DNA from: Caballeronia choica
GTDB taxonomy: Bacteria; Pseudomonadota; Gammaproteobacteria; Burkholderiales; Burkholderiaceae
DNA length: 64,000 nucleotides
Assembly (NCBI RefSeq): GCF_001544535.1
Contig: NZ_FCON02000019.1
Span: forward strand, 33,349-97,348
Direction: 5' to 3'
The notes under the pieces: model-generated
Told to the model about the DNA's origin: nothing
What the model saw: only the letters and a program-made list of their open reading frames with translations
Database searches by the model: none
Part shown: positions 8,207-16,591 of the stretch, in pieces
Layout: the number at the start of each line of letters is the position of its first letter
Numbering within the stretch: position 1 is the first letter of the stretch
Made by a program: the position numbers and the translations under genes

Positions 8207-10336
8207 ATGAGAGTTGTGATTGTCGGAGGTGGCATTGGTGGGCTGACGACTGCTCTGGCGCTGCTGCGCCACGGCATCGAGCCGATTGTACTGGAGCGTG
8301 CCCCGCAGTTGACGGAGGTCGGAGCGGGCGTCCAGATCGCTGCAAACGGCACGATCGTGCTGCGGGAATTGGGACTTGAACCGGCGCTGGCCCGGATGGC
8401 GACGGTGCCGGAACGCTTTGACTACCTGGAGTTGTCGACGGGGCGTCTGCTGTACGTCGCGCCGCTCGGCAAGGAGGCGGAAGCACGTTACGGCGCGCTG
8501 CTCTACAACGTCCACCGCGCCGATCTGATCGACTTGCTCGCGCAGGCCCTGCCGCCCGGTGTCATCCGCCTGGGCGCGCAATGCGCGTCGATTTCCCAGG
8601 ACGACGAGGGCGCCTGCGTCACGCTGCAAAATGGCGAGGTGATTCGTGGCGACGCCGTGATCGGCGCGGATGGCATCCACTCTGCCGTTCGCACGGCCCT
8701 CCGTGGACCCGAGGAGAAGCAGTTCGCCAACATTCTGATGTGGCGCTCGCTGATCCCTGCCGACCGGCTCACGGGCCTGAAGTTGCCCGTAGCAGGGAAC
8801 AACTGGTTCGGCGTGGGCAGGAATATCGTCTCGTACTGGGTGCGCCCGGATCTCTACAGCATCCTTGCGTCGGTGCCGGCAACCGAAGTAAGCCGCGAGT
8901 CGTGGACGCAGTCGGGGGACGTCGCGCAACTGCGGCGCTCGTTCGCGGGTTCCGAGCCGACTGTCCAGAAGATGCTGGAAGCCGTGGACTCCACGTTCAT
9001 CACGGGGATGTACCACCGGGACCCGATCGAGCACTGGAGCACCGGCCGGATCGCCCTGCTCGGCGACGCCGCGCATGCGATGGTGCCCTACCTGGCGCAA
9101 GGCGCCTGCCAAGCGATCGAAGACGCGTGGGTCCTCGCCACCTGTCTCGAGAAACACGGACGGGCCGGCGTGCCGGACGCGCTGCTGGAATACGAACGGC
9201 GCCGGCAGCCGCGTACGACGCGGATCCAGGCGGGCGCGCGATTTGTCGTCGACTGGGCGCACGAACCGGACGAGGCGCGCGTACGCCAGCGTAACGGACG
9301 ACTCAAGGGACTCTCGCGTATCGATCCGCTCGCAGAGGCTTCGTGGTCGTTCGCCTGGGGGCACGACATTCTCGAGGCCGCCAAGCTGCCGCCCGGCGAG
9401 GTCGTAGGCTTGAGCGCGGCACGCGAAGGAAAGCGGATGGAACGCCCCGAGAGCCAGCGCGCTTTCGATCTCTGGAAGGGCGTGTTCAAGCCGGACGACA
9501 TCGCTCGCGGCGACCGGGGGCAGCGTGCGGCCTACGAGCGCTTCCTTTTGGAGCAGTTCCCCGCGCCGGCAGGCACCGACGTGACGGACGTCGATCTCTA
9601 CGGGGTGAGCTCGTTGCGCGTGATTGCAGCGGGAGCAGGGCAAAAGGCGACCGTGTTGCACTTCCACGGCGGCGGTTATGTGCTGGGTTCGGCGAAAAGC
9701 TCGGTTGAATACGCCAGCCGTCTTTCGCGCGCACTGAACGGTCCGTGCTACACGGTCGACTACCGCCTCGCGCCCGAACATCCGTACCCGGCGGCATTCG
9801 ACGACGCATTCAGCGCCTATCGCGGATTGCTCGCTTCGGGCGTCGATCCGTCGACCGTGTTCCTGAGCGGCGAATCGTCGGGGGGCGGTCTTGCCCTGGC
9901 GCTTGCTGCTGCGCTGCGCCGCGCGGGGTTGCCATTGCCGGCTGGCGTCATTGCAATCTGTCCGCTCACCGACCTCACGCTTGGCGGCCCTTCCGTCATC
10001 GCGAATTCGGGCGACGACCCGGCCGCGAATCGCGAGACGCTTTCCAACCTCGTCGCGTCGTACTTCCAGGGCCACGAGCCGACCGATCCGATGGTGTCGC
10101 CGCTCTTCGCGGACCTCGCGGACTTGCCGCCGGTATTCCTTTCGGCCGTCAAGGGCGAGGTGCTGGAAAGCGACACGACTCGCTTTGCAGAGCGCGCAAC
10201 GGCAGCCGGGGCGAACGTAACGTTGAGGATGGTGGCCGATTCGGTTCACGTCTTTACGCTCTTCCCGTTCTTGCCGGAAACCGCCGGGACGCTCGAAGAA
10301 ATCGGCCAGTGGAGCCGGCGCTTGCTTCGGGAGTAG
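8207..10336 (+). CDS. Fusion of FAD-dependent aromatic monooxygenase and HSL-type alpha/beta hydrolase
   Basis: A 709-residue single polypeptide. Residues 1 to about 385 are a salicylate/3-hydroxybenzoate-hydroxylase-type flavoprotein: GGGIGGLTTALALLRHG Rossmann motif, VIGADGIHSAVR, and LLGDAAHAMVPYLAQGACQAIEDA. Residues from about 430 on are a hormone-sensitive-lipase-type esterase: oxyanion motif HGGGY (487-491), nucleophile S557 in GESSGGG, catalytic His681 in DSVHVF; the acid is probably in VKGEVLESD. I use the ATG at 8207, 6 bases after GGAGAAA. The two domains are normally separate proteins. The likely logic is ester hydrolysis coupled to ring hydroxylation of an aromatic, or ring hydroxylation followed by lactone opening; the substrate is unknown. 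Confidence 0.88.
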   Translation: MRVVIVGGGIGGLTTALALLRHGIEPIVLERAPQLTEVGAGVQIAANGTIVLRELGLEPALARMATVPERFDYLELSTGRLLYVAPLGKEAEARYGALLYNVHRADLIDLLAQALPPGVIRLGAQCASISQDDEGACVTLQNGEVIRGDAVIGADGIHSAVRTALRGPEEKQFANILMWRSLIPADRLTGLKLPVAGNNWFGVGRNIVSYWVRPDLYSILASVPATEVSRESWTQSGDVAQLRRSFAGSEPTVQKMLEAVDSTFITGMYHRDPIEHWSTGRIALLGDAAHAMVPYLAQGACQAIEDAWVLATCLEKHGRAGVPDALLEYERRRQPRTTRIQAGARFVVDWAHEPDEARVRQRNGRLKGLSRIDPLAEASWSFAWGHDILEAAKLPPGEVVGLSAAREGKRMERPESQRAFDLWKGVFKPDDIARGDRGQRAAYERFLLEQFPAPAGTDVTDVDLYGVSSLRVIAAGAGQKATVLHFHGGGYVLGSAKSSVEYASRLSRALNGPCYTVDYRLAPEHPYPAAFDDAFSAYRGLLASGVDPSTVFLSGESSGGGLALALAAALRRAGLPLPAGVIAICPLTDLTLGGPSVIANSGDDPAANRETLSNLVASYFQGHEPTDPMVSPLFADLADLPPVFLSAVKGEVLESDTTRFAERATAAGANVTLRMVADSVHVFTLFPFLPETAGTLEEIGQWSRRLLRE

Positions 10337-10342
10337 CGGGAC

Positions 10343-10375
10343 GCATCCGCCTGGTGCATGGCGCCAGGTGGATGC
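10343..10375 (+). terminator. Strong hairpin after the fusion gene
   Basis: Arms GCATCCGCCTGG (10343-10354) and CCAGGTGGATGC (10364-10375) pair over 12 positions with one G-U pair and a 9-base loop. It begins 7 bases after the stop codon of the fusion gene. There is no T tract, so it may act as an mRNA 3' end stabiliser or need a factor to terminate. Confidence 0.45.
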
Positions 10376-10603
10376 AACAGGGCTCCAACGCGCCCTCAGC
10401 GGTGGCCGGGATGAAAGCACAGCATCCTGAATATCCCTCTGCTTCAGGTGCGAGCAAGGCGCACTCATGCAGCGCTGCCGGTTTCGAACAGGCGATACGC
10501 GAACTCGTCAACTCGGAATTTCCGGGTGGAGCGATGCGGCTGCGCTGCCTTATATTATTGGACCGGTAGCTATAATCGATCCCACCTCCTGAGTGTGTTC
10601 GCC

Positions 10604-11476
10604 ATGCAACTCGACATTTTCGCCGACAGCCACGACGTCATGCTTCGCAACGATGTGCTCGATGCGCTGCATCGCCGTTGTGCGGTCGATGCGCGGCTTG
10701 CCTGGCAACGATTGGTAGCCGAATATCCCGACGACGACAGCCGGGCGGCCCTCGCCATGCTGATCGATGAACTCGATCTTGTCGGGGCATCGCCCTTCGT
10801 CGATCACGGGGCGTTGGAAACGGCCCGCCGCCGGCTGGAAGAACAGGTCGAACCAGCGGCGCGACAATCCTTCGGCGATGCGGCGGGCCGCACGTGGATC
10901 GCGTCCTGTTGGCGAACGCTCGCGCAGCGCGCGGCCGCCCTGCCGTATCGGGCCGATGCCAGCAGCAATCATGCAGCGCCGCTCTGGCTTCGGGCAGGTG
11001 ACTGGGCTGCCGGCCGGGAAGCTATCGAGCGGATCGAGTCGTGGCGCCGCATTCCGGCGCCGCTCGGCTGGATGGCGGAAGTGCGATATCGCGCGGAGGG
11101 GCTGGAGGCGGCGTGGCCGCTGCTCGCGGAACTCGCCTGGGTGTCGCCTGCTCGATTCGCGCGATTGTTGGCGCACCTCGCCGACGGGCCGCTTGACGCG
11201 CTGCATCGGAAATTCGACGCGAATTTCGACGGCGCCGGCGATGACACCGACCTCGCCTGGTTTCCGGCATGGGTGCTGACCGAGAAGGCGAGTCTGGCGA
11301 CGCTGCTGCGCACCGCGCAGTCCTCGCTGCAGACGGCGCCGGAGCGAGGCATGCGCTTGCTGCTGCAGATACTGAGCCTGGAGCGCGAAGGGCGCCAGCA
11401 CGAACTGGTCGAGCCGCGCAAGACGCTGCGCGATCTGCACGCGGGACTGTACGCAGCGTATATGAAAGCGCGATGA
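10604..11476 (+). CDS. Conserved hypothetical protein, helical
   Basis: A 290-residue soluble protein starting MQLDIFADSHDVMLRNDVL. The frame is open upstream to 10448, but the N-terminus at 10604 looks like the natural one, and a perfect TATAAT hexamer at 10571-10576 lies just before it without a convincing -35. The protein is rich in Ala, Leu and Trp and built of repeated amphipathic helices (WLRAGDWAAGREAIERIESW, then RYRAEGLEAAWPLLAELAW), which suggests a TPR-like helical scaffold. No catalytic motif is visible. I recall similar hypothetical proteins in Burkholderia genomes but know of no function. It stands alone, convergent to the binding-protein gene. Confidence 0.75.
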   Translation: MQLDIFADSHDVMLRNDVLDALHRRCAVDARLAWQRLVAEYPDDDSRAALAMLIDELDLVGASPFVDHGALETARRRLEEQVEPAARQSFGDAAGRTWIASCWRTLAQRAAALPYRADASSNHAAPLWLRAGDWAAGREAIERIESWRRIPAPLGWMAEVRYRAEGLEAAWPLLAELAWVSPARFARLLAHLADGPLDALHRKFDANFDGAGDDTDLAWFPAWVLTEKASLATLLRTAQSSLQTAPERGMRLLLQILSLEREGRQHELVEPRKTLRDLHAGLYAAYMKAR

Positions 11477-11517
11477 ACCGGCGCAACGCACGAGCCCCGT
11501 AGGTCAAGCGTATCCGG

Positions 11518-12252
11518 TCATGCCGCCGGCGCAACCGAAGCGCCCGCAATGCCATGTCTTGCCAGAGACGCCGCGACAAACCCCGACGCCTTCACGTCCT
11601 CGACGAACTGGCGGAGAACGTCCGCGGCGGCGTCGCCACGACTTTTCGGGATTCCCATCGCCTGCTGAATCACCATGAAGCGCTGATCGAGCAGCCGAAG
11701 CCCAGGTGTCTTCGAGGCGTCCGCTTCCAGTTGCTGTTTGACGCCGGCGGCCACCTCCAATCCTTGCTCGATGAACGTCTGGACCACCGTCGGCGACGAC
11801 GGTGCGCGAACGATGTGCGCGTGCTTGAGCTCGCGCGAAAGGAAGAGGTCGTAGGCACTGCCTTTGCCCACGACGACCCGATTGCTCTCGGCGTCGACCT
11901 CGACATTGGTGTGGATCGCTGATTCGCTTCGAACCAGGTAGAAGCCTTCAATCAAGACATAGGGTGCGGTGAATGCAATGCTCGCGCCCCGCAACGGGTC
12001 TACGGCAAAGAAGCCGATGTCCGCGCGTTCCTCGCTGACCGCTTCGACGGATTTCCCCGCAGTGTCGAAAACGACCAACTCGATGTCGATCGCCAAACGC
12101 TTTGCGAACTCCCGCGCGAGGTCGATGGAAACGCCGAAAGGCTCGCCGGTCGCGGAATCCTTGTTGGCGAGGATCGGGTTGCCGAGATTGAGCGAGGCGC
12201 GCAGCTTTCCCGAAGGCGCAAACGCGGCAGCAATGGAAGGATCGATATTCAT
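11518..12252 (-). CDS. Solute-binding-protein family 3 homologue without a signal peptide
   Basis: About 244 residues from the ATG at 12252 (MNIDPSIAAAF). It has the family 3 fold pattern: LRASLNLGNPILANK, GVSIDLAREFAKRLAIDIEL, ADIGFFAVDPLRGASIAFTA, and a hinge segment before KQQLEADASKTPG. There is no signal peptide or lipobox even if a TTG start at 12309 is used, so it is either a cytosolic ligand-binding protein or is exported in an unusual way. It lies 61 bp downstream of the MarR gene on the same strand and divergent from the 3-hydroxybenzoate operon, so it may bind an aromatic or amino acid effector. No permease or ATPase gene is near. Confidence 0.75.
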   Translation of the reverse strand: MNIDPSIAAAFAPSGKLRASLNLGNPILANKDSATGEPFGVSIDLAREFAKRLAIDIELVVFDTAGKSVEAVSEERADIGFFAVDPLRGASIAFTAPYVLIEGFYLVRSESAIHTNVEVDAESNRVVVGKGSAYDLFLSRELKHAHIVRAPSSPTVVQTFIEQGLEVAAGVKQQLEADASKTPGLRLLDQRFMVIQQAMGIPKSRGDAAADVLRQFVEDVKASGFVAASLARHGIAGASVAPAA

Positions 12253-12313
12253 CGGGTTCTCGATGTAGTTCGGGCGGTCGCCGGCAACCAGGGTACCGAG
12301 CCTTGCCAACCGT

Positions 12314-12799
12314 TCAAGAGGACGCGTCGTTCGCCTCGCCCTGTGGCCCGCCGGCGTCGTTCCCCGCGTGCCCCACCAACACCTTCAGCATTTGCATGAA
12401 ACGCGCACGGTCGGGCTCGGGCAGCGGTTCGAGCATACGCAATTGTGCCCGCATCATCGCGGGCTGGACTTCCTCGAGTAACGCTTCGCCCTCGGCGGTC
12501 AGCGTCAGCAATCGCACGCGACGGTCTTCGTCCGAGGCATTGCGCTGCATCAGCCCGCGCTTTTCCAACCGGTCGATGACCCCGCCGATGGTCGACGTAT
12601 CGAACCCGATCGACCGTGACAGCGTGCGCTGGTCGAGTTGCGGACGGTCGTGCACGGCCTGCATCGCCGCGTACTGCACAGGCGTGATCCCGTGCGCCTC
12701 GGTTTCCTCCAGAAAAATCGCAACCGCCATCTGCTGAAGCCGGCGGATGTAGTGGCCTGGCAAATCATCCAGATGGGGTGCGGCAGGTCGTTCGTTCAT
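12314..12799 (-). CDS. MarR family transcriptional regulator
   Basis: A 161-residue winged-helix protein: QYAAMQAVHDRPQLDQRTLS, IGFDTSTIGGVIDRLEKRGL as recognition helix, and DRRVRLLTLTAEGEALL as the wing. It is divergent from the 3-hydroxybenzoate/gentisate operon, and MarR proteins commonly repress aromatic degradation genes and are released by the aromatic substrate, so it is the probable local regulator. The overlapping promoters in the 105-bp gap support control of both directions. The effector is probably 3-hydroxybenzoate or gentisate (inferred). Confidence 0.88.
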   Translation of the reverse strand: MNERPAAPHLDDLPGHYIRRLQQMAVAIFLEETEAHGITPVQYAAMQAVHDRPQLDQRTLSRSIGFDTSTIGGVIDRLEKRGLMQRNASDEDRRVRLLTLTAEGEALLEEVQPAMMRAQLRMLEPLPEPDRARFMQMLKVLVGHAGNDAGGPQGEANDASS

Positions 12800-12863
12800 G
12801 GCGATGCGCGGCTCAGGGTAAACACGCTAACTTGCGACACATTTTATCACTATACTTTTCATC

Positions 12864-12891
12864 AGTGTACTCATCATGTGTATGCGGTCAA
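12864..12891 (-). promoter_or_regulatory. Candidate sigma-70 promoter for the marR gene, with repeated half-sites
   Basis: On the reverse strand TTGACC (12891-12886) and TACACT (12869-12864) are separated by 16 bp, matching the -35 and -10 consensus at 5 and 4 of 6 positions. The same stretch carries two direct elements CATCA(T)GTGTA at 12860 and 12872, and an imperfect palindrome around AGTGTACT, which are candidate MarR binding half-sites. The forward promoter of the catabolic operon probably overlaps (TATACT at 12851-12856) but lacks a convincing -35. Confidence 0.35.
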
Positions 12892-12904
12892 TCAGGAGAC
12901 AAGC

Positions 12905-14116
12905 ATGACTCATTCGACTCTTCCGCTTTCGTCCCAGCCCGTCATCGTTGCTGGCGGCGGCATCGGTGGTTTGGCGGCTGCGCTGGCGCTGGTGCGCCAA
13001 GGCTTCGCCGTCAAGGTGCTGGAACAGGCGCCCTCGATCGGCGAAATCGGCGCGGGCATTCAACTGGGGCCGAACGCGTTCGCCGCCTTTGACGCGCTGG
13101 GCATCGGCGAGCGGGCGCGCGGCCGGGCGGTCTACACCGACGAAATGGTCATGATGGATGCGCTCGACGAGACGACGGTCGGCCGCATCTCGGTAGCCGA
13201 GGCGTTCCGCGAGCGTTTCGGCAATCCCTACGCGGTGATCCATCGCGCCGACGTACACGGCGCGCTGCTGGAAGGCGCGCAGGAAAGCGACCGCATCGAG
13301 TTCCTCACATCGACCCAGGTCGCGCACGTCGAACAGGACGCATCGGGCGTCACGGTGTTCGACACGAATGGCAATGCGCACCGGGGTGTCGCGCTGATCG
13401 GCGCGGACGGCGTGAAGTCCGCGGTGCGCCAACAGTATGTGGGCGATGAAGCCCGCGTATCCGGCCACGTGGTGTATCGCGCGGTAGTCGACAAAAAGGA
13501 CTTTCCGGCAGATCTGCAATGGAATGCCGCCGCCGTCTGGGTGGGGCCGAATTGCCATCTGGTGCATTACCCGCTGCGTGGCGGCGAACAATACAACGTG
13601 GTCGTGACCTTCCACAGCCGCGACAAGGAAGAGTGGAGCGTGCGCGAGGGCAGCCGCGAGGAAGTCCAGTCCTATTTCACCGATATCTGCCCGCGCGCCC
13701 GGCAACTGATCGAGCTTCCGAAGAGCTGGAAGCGCTGGGCCACCGCCGATCGCGACCCGATCGCCCAGTGGACCTTCGGCCGCGTGACGCTGCTCGGCGA
13801 CGCCGCCCACCCGACGCTGCAATACCTTGCCCAGGGCGCCTGCATGGCGATGGAAGACGCCGTGACGCTCGGCCAGGCACTGCGCGCAAACGACAACGAT
13901 TTCACCAAGGCTTTCGATCTGTACCAGCGCTCGCGCGTCGCGCGGACCGCACGCGTCGTGCTGTCCGCCCGCGAGATGGGCCGCATCTTCCACGCGAAGG
14001 GCGTCGAGCGGCTCGTGCGCAACGAATTGTGGAAAGGGCGCAAGGACGAGCGTTTCTACGACGCGCTCGAATGGCTCTACAGCTGGACCGCCGAGAACTG
14101 TCTCGCCCTTTCCTGA
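12905..14116 (+). CDS. 3-hydroxybenzoate 6-monooxygenase (FAD-dependent)
   Basis: A 403-residue flavoprotein hydroxylase that should convert 3-hydroxybenzoate to gentisate with NAD(P)H and O2. Motifs: GGGIGGLAAALALVRQG for the FAD ADP moiety near residue 15, ALIGADGVKSAVR (DG motif), and LLGDAAHPTLQYLAQGACMAMEDA (GD motif). The ATG at 12905 follows an AGGAGAC ribosome binding site. The substrate is assigned from the downstream gentisate dioxygenase, fumarylpyruvate hydrolase and isomerase genes; salicylate 5-hydroxylation is usually done by a different, multi-component enzyme. It is the first gene of the operon. Confidence 0.88.
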   Translation: MTHSTLPLSSQPVIVAGGGIGGLAAALALVRQGFAVKVLEQAPSIGEIGAGIQLGPNAFAAFDALGIGERARGRAVYTDEMVMMDALDETTVGRISVAEAFRERFGNPYAVIHRADVHGALLEGAQESDRIEFLTSTQVAHVEQDASGVTVFDTNGNAHRGVALIGADGVKSAVRQQYVGDEARVSGHVVYRAVVDKKDFPADLQWNAAAVWVGPNCHLVHYPLRGGEQYNVVVTFHSRDKEEWSVREGSREEVQSYFTDICPRARQLIELPKSWKRWATADRDPIAQWTFGRVTLLGDAAHPTLQYLAQGACMAMEDAVTLGQALRANDNDFTKAFDLYQRSRVARTARVVLSAREMGRIFHAKGVERLVRNELWKGRKDERFYDALEWLYSWTAENCLALS

Positions 14117-14163
14117 ACACCCCTGACCGAACCATCACCCCTTTGTTTTTTGGAGTTTCATCC

Positions 14164-14862
14164 ATGAGCTACGTCATCGAACCCGAAGCGCAAGTCGCGA
14201 TTCCCGTTGCAGGCAGCGACGATCTTTTTCCGGTGCGCCGCATCTACTGCGTCGGCCGCAACTACGCCGCGCACGCGCGCGAGATGGGCTTCGATCCGGA
14301 TCGCGAGCCGCCGTTCTTCTTCTGCAAGCCCGACAACACCATCGTCGTGGTGCCGGCAGGCCAGACGGTCGACGTGCCTTACCCGCCGCAGACCACCGAG
14401 TACCACCACGAGATCGAACTGGTCGCGGCGATCGGCAAGGGCGGGCGAGACATTCCGGTCGACGAGGCCAACGAGCATGTCTGGGGCTATGCCGTGGGCC
14501 TCGACATGACGCGCCGCGACCTGCAACTGAAGCTGCGCGACAAGGGACGCCCGTGGGAACTCGGCAAGGCGTTCGACCAGTCGGCGCCGATCGGCCCGCT
14601 CGTGCCTGCATCGAAGATCGGTCATCCGACCGAAGGCGCCGTGTGGGTGCAGGTCGACGGCGAAGACCGCCAGCGGAGCGACATCGCCAAGCTGATCTGG
14701 TCGGTGCCCGAGATCGTCGCGAATCTCTCGACCTACTTCGAACTGCAACCGGGCGACCTGATCTTCACCGGCACGCCCGAAGGCGTGGCCGGCGTCCAGC
14801 GGGGCAACACGATGCTCGGCGGCATCGACGGCCTCGGCGAACTGAGCGTGCGGGTAGTGTGA
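14164..14862 (+). CDS. Fumarylpyruvate hydrolase (FAH family)
   Basis: A 232-residue fumarylacetoacetase-fold protein. RIYCVGRNYAAHAREMG and the metal-binding segment TTEYHHEIELVAAIG are typical, as are GYAVGLDMTRRDLQ and the C-terminal LIFTGTPEGVAGVQ. In the gentisate route it splits fumarylpyruvate into fumarate and pyruvate, the last step before the TCA cycle. It is shorter than eukaryotic fumarylacetoacetases and fits the NagK/MhbH group. It lies 47 bp after the monooxygenase gene and 2 bp before the isomerase gene. Confidence 0.88.
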   Translation: MSYVIEPEAQVAIPVAGSDDLFPVRRIYCVGRNYAAHAREMGFDPDREPPFFFCKPDNTIVVVPAGQTVDVPYPPQTTEYHHEIELVAAIGKGGRDIPVDEANEHVWGYAVGLDMTRRDLQLKLRDKGRPWELGKAFDQSAPIGPLVPASKIGHPTEGAVWVQVDGEDRQRSDIAKLIWSVPEIVANLSTYFELQPGDLIFTGTPEGVAGVQRGNTMLGGIDGLGELSVRVV

Positions 14863-14864
14863 AG

Positions 14865-15509
14865 ATGGCCGCGCTCAAGCTCCATGGCTTTTTCAACAGC
14901 TCGGCCTCGTATCGGGTGCGCATCGCGCTCGGATTGAAAGGGCTCCCCTGGGAACACGTCGGCGTGAACATTCGCACTGGCGTGCAGAACGGCGCCGGCT
15001 ACAAGGCGCTGAACCCGGCCGGTCTCGTGCCGACGCTGGAAGACGGGTCCGCTCGCATTACCCAGTCGCTTGCGATCATCGATTATCTGGAGCGCCTTCA
15101 GCCCGCGCCACGGCTCGTGCCCGAAGGCGGCACCGAGCGCAACCGGGTGCTCGAGATCGCCTCGCTGATCGCCTGCGACATTCACCCGTTGAACAACCTG
15201 CGCGTGCTCAAGACCTTGACGGGCTCGCTCGGCGTGAGCGACGCGCAGAAAAACGACTGGTACCTGAACTGGATCACGCAGGGTTTCGATGCGCTCGAAG
15301 CATGGCTCTCCGATGAAGGCGATTTCTGTGTGGGCGACGCGCCCACGCTCGCCGACTGCTGTCTGGTTCCGCAGGTCGCCAACGCGCAGCGCATGAAGGT
15401 GGATCTGTCCGCGTACCCGCGCATCCTGCGCATCAACGATCAATGTCTGCGGCTGGCGGCGTTTGCCGATGCCGCGCCCAACCGCCAGCCCGACTTCGTC
15501 GCCGGCTGA
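14865..15509 (+). CDS. maiA: Maleylpyruvate/maleylacetoacetate isomerase, zeta-class GST
   Basis: A 214-residue glutathione-S-transferase-fold enzyme. The zeta-class active-site segment is SSASYRVRIALGLKG at residues 12-26, where the usual SSCSWRVR form has Cys; here Ala replaces that Cys. LNPAGLVPTLED and QSLAIIDYLE complete the glutathione site. In this operon it should isomerise maleylpyruvate, made by gentisate dioxygenase, to fumarylpyruvate using glutathione. Start chosen at 14865, two bases after the previous stop, which implies translational coupling. Confidence 0.87.
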   Translation: MAALKLHGFFNSSASYRVRIALGLKGLPWEHVGVNIRTGVQNGAGYKALNPAGLVPTLEDGSARITQSLAIIDYLERLQPAPRLVPEGGTERNRVLEIASLIACDIHPLNNLRVLKTLTGSLGVSDAQKNDWYLNWITQGFDALEAWLSDEGDFCVGDAPTLADCCLVPQVANAQRMKVDLSAYPRILRINDQCLRLAAFADAAPNRQPDFVAG

Positions 15510-15524
15510 ATCGAGGAGCATTCG

Positions 15525-16553
15525 ATGTCCGATATCCAGACCCAGCGCGAGGCCTTCTACGGCCGCGCCGATAAAGAGCGCCTCGCCCCGCTGTGGACGC
15601 GCCTGAAGTCGCTCGTGCCCGAGGCGCCGGTGCCCGCCTGCGTCGCGCACCAGTGGCGTTACGAAGACGTGCGGCCTTATGTGCTCGAATCCGCTGAACA
15701 CATCTCGGCGAAGGAAGCCGAGCGCCGCGTGCTGATTCTCGAGAACCCGGGGCTGCACGGCAGCTCGCAGATCACCAATTCGCTGTACGCCGGGCTGCAG
15801 TTGATCATGCCGGGCGAAGTCGCGCCCGCGCATCGCCACACGCAAAGCGCGCTGCGCTTCATCATCGAAGGCAGCGGTGCTTATACGGCGGTCGACGGCG
15901 AGAAGACGCTGATGGAACCCGGCGACTTCGTGATCACGCCGTCGTGGACGTTCCATCACCACGGCAATGAAACGGATCGCCCGATGGTGTGGCTCGACGG
16001 TCTCGACATCCCGCTCGTCGCACTCTTCAACAGCACGTTCCGGGAAGATCATCCCGACGATGAGGCGCCGGTGACGCGACCTGCCGGCGATGCGCTCGCC
16101 CGCTATGGCAGCGGCCTGCTGCCGGTGGGTTACAAGGCGACTTCGCTCAACTCGCCGGTGTTCAACTACCCGTACGCGCGAACCCGCGAAGCGTTGCACG
16201 CGCTCACGCGCGCCGGAGCGCCGGACCCGCACGCCGGCTACCTGATGCGCTACGTCAACCCGGTCGACGGCGGCTGGGCGATGCCGACGATGGCCACCAC
16301 GATCCGCTTGTTGCCCAGGGGATTCACCACGCAAGCTTACCGGTCGAGCGACAGTGCCGTGTTCGTCGTGGTCGAAGGGCGCGGCCGCCTGCAGTTGGGC
16401 GACGAGCGCTTTGAACTTGCACCGCATGACGTCGTGGTCGTCCCGGGATGGATGAGCTACACGCTGGAGGCGCGTGAAGATCTGGTGCTGTTCAACTATT
16501 CGGACCGGGTCGCGCAGGAAAAACTCGGCTTCTTCCGCGAACAGCGCCTCTGA
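15525..16553 (+). CDS. gtdA: Gentisate 1,2-dioxygenase
   Basis: A 342-residue bicupin Fe(II) ring-cleavage dioxygenase that opens gentisate to maleylpyruvate. The first cupin carries the metal-binding segment GEVAPAHRHTQSALRFIIEG with the HxH pair, followed by DFVITPSWTFHHHGNE with the further His. A second, degenerate cupin is in the C-terminal third (AVFVVVEGRGRLQLGD). Length and motifs match the family well. It sits 15 bp after the isomerase gene in the operon and is the diagnostic enzyme for the gentisate route. Confidence 0.93.
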   Translation: MSDIQTQREAFYGRADKERLAPLWTRLKSLVPEAPVPACVAHQWRYEDVRPYVLESAEHISAKEAERRVLILENPGLHGSSQITNSLYAGLQLIMPGEVAPAHRHTQSALRFIIEGSGAYTAVDGEKTLMEPGDFVITPSWTFHHHGNETDRPMVWLDGLDIPLVALFNSTFREDHPDDEAPVTRPAGDALARYGSGLLPVGYKATSLNSPVFNYPYARTREALHALTRAGAPDPHAGYLMRYVNPVDGGWAMPTMATTIRLLPRGFTTQAYRSSDSAVFVVVEGRGRLQLGDERFELAPHDVVVVPGWMSYTLEAREDLVLFNYSDRVAQEKLGFFREQRL

Positions 16554-16591
16554 TCGACGAACCGTCCACATAACTATTCAGGAGACGAGTC

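Noticed and set aside
8183-10468. A 761-codon reverse frame over the monooxygenase/esterase gene
   Set aside because: Low-complexity Arg/Gln-rich translation, no motif, and the forward frame has full catalytic signatures.
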